Assembly (NCBI GenBank): GCA_934432675.1
Contig: CAKRYT010000001.1
Span: 199,458 to 263,457, forward strand
Source: an uncultured Eubacteriales bacterium
GTDB lineage: Bacteria; Bacillota; Clostridia; Oscillospirales; CAG-272
DNA length: 64,000 nucleotides
Direction of reading: 5' to 3'
This document shows, piece by piece, positions 59,970 through 64,000 of the stretch. Position 1 is the stretch's first letter. Every line of letters begins with the position of its first letter. The notes beneath the pieces were generated by a model, which saw only the letters and a program-made list of their open reading frames with translations, searched no databases and had not been told where the DNA came from. The position numbers and the translations under genes were made by a program.

Positions 59970-61220
59970 TCAGGGAAATATTACGGTGAAACGGATCAAG
60001 CCGTCTTCATATTTGACGCCGATTTTGCCCTTGTGTGCGAAGACGATGGATTGCGCCTGCGCAAGCCCGATGCCGAAACCGCCCGTAGCGGAACTGCGGG
60101 ATGCGTCGGGGCGATAAAATCGATCAAAGAGCAGATTCAAATCCTCCGTCGGTGCCTGATCCACTGGATTTGAAACGGTGATTTCCGTGTGTTTTCCCTT
60201 GGCTGCAAGCGTAAAGCGTATTTCTCCGTTCGGTGACGCATACTTGAAGGCGTTATCAAGGAGCAGGGAAATGAGCGTCCCCATCAGAGATTCATCACCC
60301 GTAACCGTTCGGCCGGGCTCAATTTCACACACGAACGGAATGGCCTTGGCACGGGAGAGTGTTCGGAATGCCTGCGTCACCTCGATGGCGACGTCGCTGA
60401 CGGAGAACTCGTAGGTTTGCAACTTGCCTTGTCCTTCGTCCATCCTCGCGAGGAATACGAGTTTGTCCGTCAGTGCGGAAAGACGATCGATCTGATGGCG
60501 GATGGTCTCTGTCCACTCATCCTCTCCGTGCTCCATGGCAATGACCTCCCCGGCTGAGCGGATGACGGTAAGCGGTGTTTTAAGTTCATGACTCGCATCC
60601 GTTACGAATCGTTTTTGCCCGGCATAGGCTTTCTCGAACGGTTTGACGGCGATGCCGGAAAATAAAAGAATTAGAAGGAAAACGACAACCATCCCCGCCA
60701 GTCCTAGGAAGATACTGTTTTTCAGAAAAGAGTTGAAGTTTCGCAGATCGTTCTCGCAATCGAGAAAAGCGTAAAAAATACCGTCTTCGGTTAGCGTGAC
60801 AAGGTAACGGTATTGGTGGTAGTAGCCGACGGACTTTCCTTCTGCGATTGCTTCGGCGTAGAGGATGGCGGTTTCCCGGTCGATTGCCGCAATATGCTCC
60901 GTATTGACCGTGGTGCTCTCGGCGGTCTCAGACACGGTGAAATAGCGGGTAGAGAAGGGCGTTTCCGGCGAAAAATCCGACGGTGGTGGGGTTTTACCCT
61001 CGTCTCCTTCCGGTGGTTTTTTCTCGTGGTAAGGTCTCTCGTCCGTACCCACCTCAGGGATTTGTCCGTCGTGCTCCGCGATGTAAGACAACGTCCGATC
61101 CGCCTTGGCGGTAATATGCGTATAGTTGACGAGATTGACAACAGTGAGCGTCAGGATGAGAACTGCCGCCAGAACGGCGGTGGCGACAAGGACGAGACGG
61201 CGTTCAAGTTTCTTGATCAT
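59970..61220 (-). CDS. sensor histidine kinase
   Basis: 416 residues. Two membrane segments (about 9-31 and 170-192) enclose an extracytoplasmic sensor of about 135 residues with a Pro/Glu/Lys-rich linker. The cytoplasmic part has the H-box SHELKTP with His211, N-box DNAFKYA and G-box GFGIGL. ATG 61220 overlaps the regulator by 17 bases; the long frame further upstream is the regulator in another frame. Partner of the OmpR-type regulator. Confidence 0.93.
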   Translation of the reverse strand: MIKKLERRLVLVATAVLAAVLILTLTVVNLVNYTHITAKADRTLSYIAEHDGQIPEVGTDERPYHEKKPPEGDEGKTPPPSDFSPETPFSTRYFTVSETAESTTVNTEHIAAIDRETAILYAEAIAEGKSVGYYHQYRYLVTLTEDGIFYAFLDCENDLRNFNSFLKNSIFLGLAGMVVVFLLILLFSGIAVKPFEKAYAGQKRFVTDASHELKTPLTVIRSAGEVIAMEHGEDEWTETIRHQIDRLSALTDKLVFLARMDEGQGKLQTYEFSVSDVAIEVTQAFRTLSRAKAIPFVCEIEPGRTVTGDESLMGTLISLLLDNAFKYASPNGEIRFTLAAKGKHTEITVSNPVDQAPTEDLNLLFDRFYRPDASRSSATGGFGIGLAQAQSIVFAHKGKIGVKYEDGLIRFTVIFP

Positions 61221-61890
61221 GGGTGCCTCCGATGGAATACCCGATATTTCTATCGGAACGGATTTCGAGCGGACAGCCGATCGAGCGCAGTTTCTTGCGT
61301 AAATAGGAAATATACACCCAGACGACATTCAGGTCTGCGTCGCTCTCATAGCCCCAGATCTTGTCCATGAAATGCTCGGTCGAAAAGATCTGCCCGGGAG
61401 ACAGTAAAAAAGTCTCCATCATTTGGAATTCCTTGTTGCCGAGTTTCACCTCTGCGCCGTTGTAGGACAGACGATAGGTGGCCCTGTCGAGTTGCAGTCC
61501 TTCGTAGGTCAGCACCGGATCGGAGCAATCGGTTTTTCTGCGCGTCAGTGCACGGATGCGGGCGAGCAACTCTGCGGAGGCAAAGGGCTTCGTCAGGTAA
61601 TCGTCTGCTCCGGCATCCAGCCCTGCCACCCGGTCGTCTATTTCTGCCTTGGCGGTGAGAAAGAGCACCGGTACGGTGATGCCCGCAGCGCGGGCGCGTT
61701 TCAGGACGGTGATACCGTCCATCCGGGGCATCATAATGTCCAGGACTGCCAGATCATAAAGCCCGGTTTCTAAATAGTCGAGTGCCTCTTGCCCGTTAAA
61801 GACGGCATCGACGGAATAGTTGTTGTGTGTCAGGATGGTTACGAGTGCCTTGGAAAGTGCCCGTTCATCCTCTGCCAGCAGGATTCGCAC
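61204..61890 (-). CDS. OmpR family response regulator
   Basis: 228 residues. Receiver domain with phospho-acceptor Asp51 in LDIMMPRMDG and a C-terminal winged-helix DNA-binding domain (about 130-225). GTG 61890 lies six bases after GGGAGAGGGGG and matches the family N-terminus; the upstream ATG 11 codons earlier is unsupported. Regulator gene precedes kinase gene, with coupled translation. Confidence 0.94.
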   Translation of the reverse strand: MRILLAEDERALSKALVTILTHNNYSVDAVFNGQEALDYLETGLYDLAVLDIMMPRMDGITVLKRARAAGITVPVLFLTAKAEIDDRVAGLDAGADDYLTKPFASAELLARIRALTRRKTDCSDPVLTYEGLQLDRATYRLSYNGAEVKLGNKEFQMMETFLLSPGQIFSTEHFMDKIWGYESDADLNVVWVYISYLRKKLRSIGCPLEIRSDRNIGYSIGGTHDQET

Positions 61891-61929
61891 AGTATTGCCC
61901 CCTCTCCCTGTAAACCGTATCATAAATTG

Positions 61930-61945
61930 CTTAAATAAACTTTAA
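61930..61945 (-). promoter_or_regulatory. candidate response-regulator site upstream of its own operon
   Basis: CTTAAATAAACTTTAA (plus strand): TTAA repeated with 11-base period, same CTTAAA-N6-TTAA frame as the site before the lipoprotein gene. Autoregulation is suggested. Confidence 0.5.
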
Positions 61946-61970
61946 TTTTTTGGTCCCGATTCCTTTGTCG

Positions 61971-62004
61971 AAACAAAAAAAGCAGCCCTTACGGCTGCTT
62001 TTTG
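61971..62004 (-). terminator. terminator of the FAD-dependent oxidoreductase gene
   Basis: Stem AAAAAGCAGCC / GGCTGCTTTTT with loop CTTAC, three bases past the gene's stop codon on the minus strand. Confidence 0.85.
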
Positions 62005-62006
62005 TT

Positions 62007-63275
62007 TCAGAGATACTTTTGGATTTCCTTCGGCGATACCGCGCGCACTTCCTGTCCGTTCCGCACCGCGATGGCGGCAGCCACACCGTCCGCCTCCCCG
62101 ATACCGGAGCAGATCGGCATTGCACGGAAACTCGAATGCGCCACATGCGTGCCGGAAATGTTGCGGCCGGACAAAAGCAGGCCGTCGATTTTCTCCGGTA
62201 CCATGCAACCGTAGGGAATGGTATAACCGCGGTTTTGCTCGAAGTGCTTTTGGCTGCCGTGTGCATCCAAACCGGCACCGTCTATGTTATGAATATCGAA
62301 GTTGAACCATGCGTCATAAACGACGGCATCCTCAAATTGCTTTGCCTCGTAGATCTCTTTTTCGTTAATGGTGTAAACACCGTGGAAGTGCCTCGTTTCA
62401 CGGACACCGATGAGACTCGCCGCGGAAATAATGTAGCAGTTTTCATACCCCGGGACATATTCACGGAGGAATTTGACAATCGGCTCCATCTGAGAGCGGC
62501 AGACGAGTTCCGCACGGGTGAGGTCTTCCACCTTCGTGCCGTCAATGTCGGTCACGTTGGTCATATTGCAAGTGGCAATACCAGGGAAGTTGCTGCGGTA
62601 CAGCAAAACGTGACCTGCCGGTTTCGGCAGTTTCTCTCTTGCGAGAGCCTGCAACTCACCCTTTTCCGTTTCGACCGTTGTTTCAAAGGAGGGGGGGAAC
62701 ACTGCGCGACTCATATCAACGCCGCCGACCTTGAACATGAGGGAGGCGGGCTGCATTTTATGGTCACCGTTTCTGCCGAGGGTGTATGCCGCACCCGCGC
62801 GGCAGGCAACGTCGCCGTCGCCGCTGGCATCGATGACAACCTTCGCCATATAGGCGACTCTGCCGGATTTGCTCTGTCCGATGACACCTACGACTTTATC
62901 GCCGTCCATGATGACATCGCAGACGATCGTGTAGAGGAGGATATCAACGCCTGCATCTTTGAGCATTTCGTAATAGACGTTGCGGAGCATTTCGGGGTCG
63001 ATCGTTTCGCGCCATTCGGTACGGAATACGGCCTTCTTTTCCGCGCGATCCAGAAATTCATGGTACAGTTTGTTTCCGCAACGCCCGGTCCAGTGGCTCA
63101 TAAGGCCGCTGGTCGAAATGCCGCCGACGGAGCCGAGCATTTCCAGGAGCAGAACTTTAACACCGCAGCGACTCGCAGCGACGGCGGCAGAAATACCCGC
63201 AGGGCCGGAACCGACGACGATAACGTCATAGGTATCGTTGATCGGTGTCTCCCTTTCTCTCTCTGTATAAAACAT
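62007..63275 (-). CDS. FAD-dependent oxidoreductase
   Basis: 422 residues with an N-terminal dinucleotide fold GSGPAG (22-27), a second FAD contact VVIDASGDGDVA near residue 150, and the C-terminal LLSGRNISGTHVAHSSFR. This is the FAD_oxidored family seen in clostridia and gut bacteria; the substrate is unknown, and the lack of a signal peptide points to the cytoplasm. ATG 63275 behind GGAGG is used, not the ATG 21 codons upstream. Confidence 0.85.
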   Translation of the reverse strand: MFYTERERETPINDTYDVIVVGSGPAGISAAVAASRCGVKVLLLEMLGSVGGISTSGLMSHWTGRCGNKLYHEFLDRAEKKAVFRTEWRETIDPEMLRNVYYEMLKDAGVDILLYTIVCDVIMDGDKVVGVIGQSKSGRVAYMAKVVIDASGDGDVACRAGAAYTLGRNGDHKMQPASLMFKVGGVDMSRAVFPPSFETTVETEKGELQALAREKLPKPAGHVLLYRSNFPGIATCNMTNVTDIDGTKVEDLTRAELVCRSQMEPIVKFLREYVPGYENCYIISAASLIGVRETRHFHGVYTINEKEIYEAKQFEDAVVYDAWFNFDIHNIDGAGLDAHGSQKHFEQNRGYTIPYGCMVPEKIDGLLLSGRNISGTHVAHSSFRAMPICSGIGEADGVAAAIAVRNGQEVRAVSPKEIQKYL

Positions 63276-63309
63276 GGGTGCCTCCAATTTATGTATCAAG
63301 ACTAAATTC

Positions 63310-63338
63310 ACTATACACGAAACAAATGGGAAAATCAA
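63310..63338 (-). promoter_or_regulatory. promoter of the FAD-dependent oxidoreductase gene
   Basis: Minus strand TTGATT (63333-63338), 17-bp spacer, TATAGT (63310-63315). Confidence 0.7.
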
Positions 63339-63400
63339 GTGATACCGACAAAAAAGAAATATTCGGTAATTCTTTTTTCGGAACGGGTAGGGAGTAAATT

Positions 63401-63429
63401 CGAAATCCTACAAGTTTTCTAGGATTTCG
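63401..63429. repeat. 10-bp inverted repeat in an intergenic region
   Basis: CGAAATCCTA and TAGGATTTCG with a nine-base loop, AT-rich surroundings, about 38 bases upstream of the next promoter -35. Could be an operator or a short hairpin. Confidence 0.6.
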
Positions 63430-63466
63430 GAGAACAAAAAAACAGAAAAAAATATTAATATCGATA

Positions 63467-63495
63467 TTTACATAGTGAAAAAATTGTAGTATAAT
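63467..63495 (+). promoter_or_regulatory. promoter of the NuoE/HydC-type gene
   Basis: TTTACA (63467-63472), 17-bp spacer, consensus TATAAT (63490-63495). A small stem GACGCT / AGCGTC follows at 63509-63526. Confidence 0.75.
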
Positions 63496-63553
63496 CAATT
63501 TTGCGTGAGACGCTGGCAACAGCGTCAAAATAATCAAGGAGGCAACATCAACC

Positions 63554-64000
63554 ATGAAAAAGAATCTGACGACGGTTTCTTTTAAGGGAACCGCTGAGCA
63601 GGAGAAGAAGCTTGATGCGCTGATTGCCCTGCATAAGGGTGAAGAAGGTGCAACGATGCGTGTTCTTCAAGGTGCCCAGGAGATTTACGGTTACCTTCCT
63701 CTTGAAGTGCAGAAGAGAATTGCCATCGGCCTGGACGTTTCCGTTGCAGAAGTGTTCGGTATTTCGACGTTCTATTCTCAGTTTGCGCTGAATCCGAAGG
63801 GGGAAGTGGCGATCGCGATCTGCCTCGGCACCGCTTGCTATGTAAAGGGGTCCGGCGATATCTTCAACAAAGTAAAAGAAATTATCGGCGTTGAAGAAGG
63901 CTCGACGTCTCCCGACGGCAAGTTCAGTCTGGACGCTACCCGTTGCATCGGTGCGTGCGGTCTTGCACCCGTCATGACGATCAACGATGAAGTGTACGGT
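63554..64000 (+). CDS. thioredoxin-like [2Fe-2S] subunit (NuoE/HydC type), 3' end missing
   Basis: The frame from ATG 63554 (AAGGAGG upstream) is open to the window edge, giving 149 residues. The ligands Cys90, Cys95 (CLGTAC), Cys131 and Cys135 (CIGAC) are those of the 24-kDa NADH dehydrogenase subunit family. In Clostridia without complex I such a gene usually opens an NAD(P)-dependent [FeFe]-hydrogenase or formate dehydrogenase operon (hydC/hndA type). Its other subunits lie outside the window, so the exact complex is not decided. Confidence 0.88.
   Translation, partial: MKKNLTTVSFKGTAEQEKKLDALIALHKGEEGATMRVLQGAQEIYGYLPLEVQKRIAIGLDVSVAEVFGISTFYSQFALNPKGEVAIAICLGTACYVKGSGDIFNKVKEIIGVEEGSTSPDGKFSLDATRCIGACGLAPVMTINDEVYG

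Noticed and set aside
63409..63500. A Rex operator upstream of the hydrogenase-type gene
   Set aside because: The TTGTTAN6TAACAA pattern is absent.

Overview
The window looks like a chromosomal piece of a moderately GC-rich member of the Clostridia (Bacillota). The pointers are a glgC/glgD glycogen cluster, the xseA-xseB-ispA-tlyA-nadK-argR-recN gene order, ylxM-ffh-rpsP-khpA, whiA, a pyrophosphate-type phosphofructokinase, a C-terminal Cthe_2159-type surface lipoprotein, and a thioredoxin-like [2Fe-2S] hydrogenase/NADH dehydrogenase subunit at the right edge. Genus or family cannot be fixed from the sequence alone. No transposase, integrase, prophage or CRISPR array was seen; almost everything is core metabolism and information processing. 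Promoters are of the sigma-A type, nearly always with a 17-bp spacer.

Layout. 1-9.6 kb: a tight glycogen operon (glgB fragment, glgC, glgD, glgA, glgP and a GH13 glucan hydrolase) covering synthesis and breakdown of one polymer. 9.6-15.1 kb: a cysteine desulfurase with a DUF3343 putative Se/S carrier, then divergently a metallo-beta-lactamase hydrolase, glnS, an unrecognised protein and a ComF-type phosphoribosyltransferase. 15.2-18.4 kb (minus): mscS-like channel and the rpmG-secE-nusG-rplK-rplA operon. 18.5-24.4 kb: amidohydrolase, tRNA-Ser, dCMP deaminase, two CobW-family metal GTPases, tRNA-Gly, tRNA-Thr and rsmA. Both tRNA-Ser and tRNA-Gly are followed by a duplicated terminator hairpin enclosing GC-rich filler. 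24.4-31.6 kb: ribosomal protein and SRP operons and two AI-2E-family permeases.

32.6-37.8 kb is the accessory-looking part: a promoter followed by a three-gene, translationally coupled operon of a TerB_N/TerB_C-type protein, a DUF2791 (BrxD-like) P-loop ATPase and a large Lhr-like SF2 helicase (BrxHI-like). The same ATPase-helicase pair is part of type 2 BREX phage-defence loci, and TerB-containing versions were predicted in the comparative-genomic literature on Ter systems to process DNA. No methylase/phosphatase BREX core is present, so this is a stand-alone module and the best candidate in the window for a poorly described defence or DNA-repair system. It reads through into a methyltransferase, hslO and a PPi-phosphofructokinase.

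41.3-58.1 kb: long co-directional housekeeping block (nusB, a Kae1/TsaD-like paralogue, xseAB, ispA, tlyA, nadK, argR, recN, murB, whiA, dnaE, a CvpA-like membrane protein, a ClpE-like ATPase, Mrp). 58.2-63.3 kb (minus): an OmpR-type response regulator and sensor kinase followed by a surface lipoprotein, both preceded by the same TTAA-N7-TTAA direct repeat that probably is the regulator's binding site, and an FAD-dependent oxidoreductase. The window ends inside a NuoE/HydC-type subunit gene.
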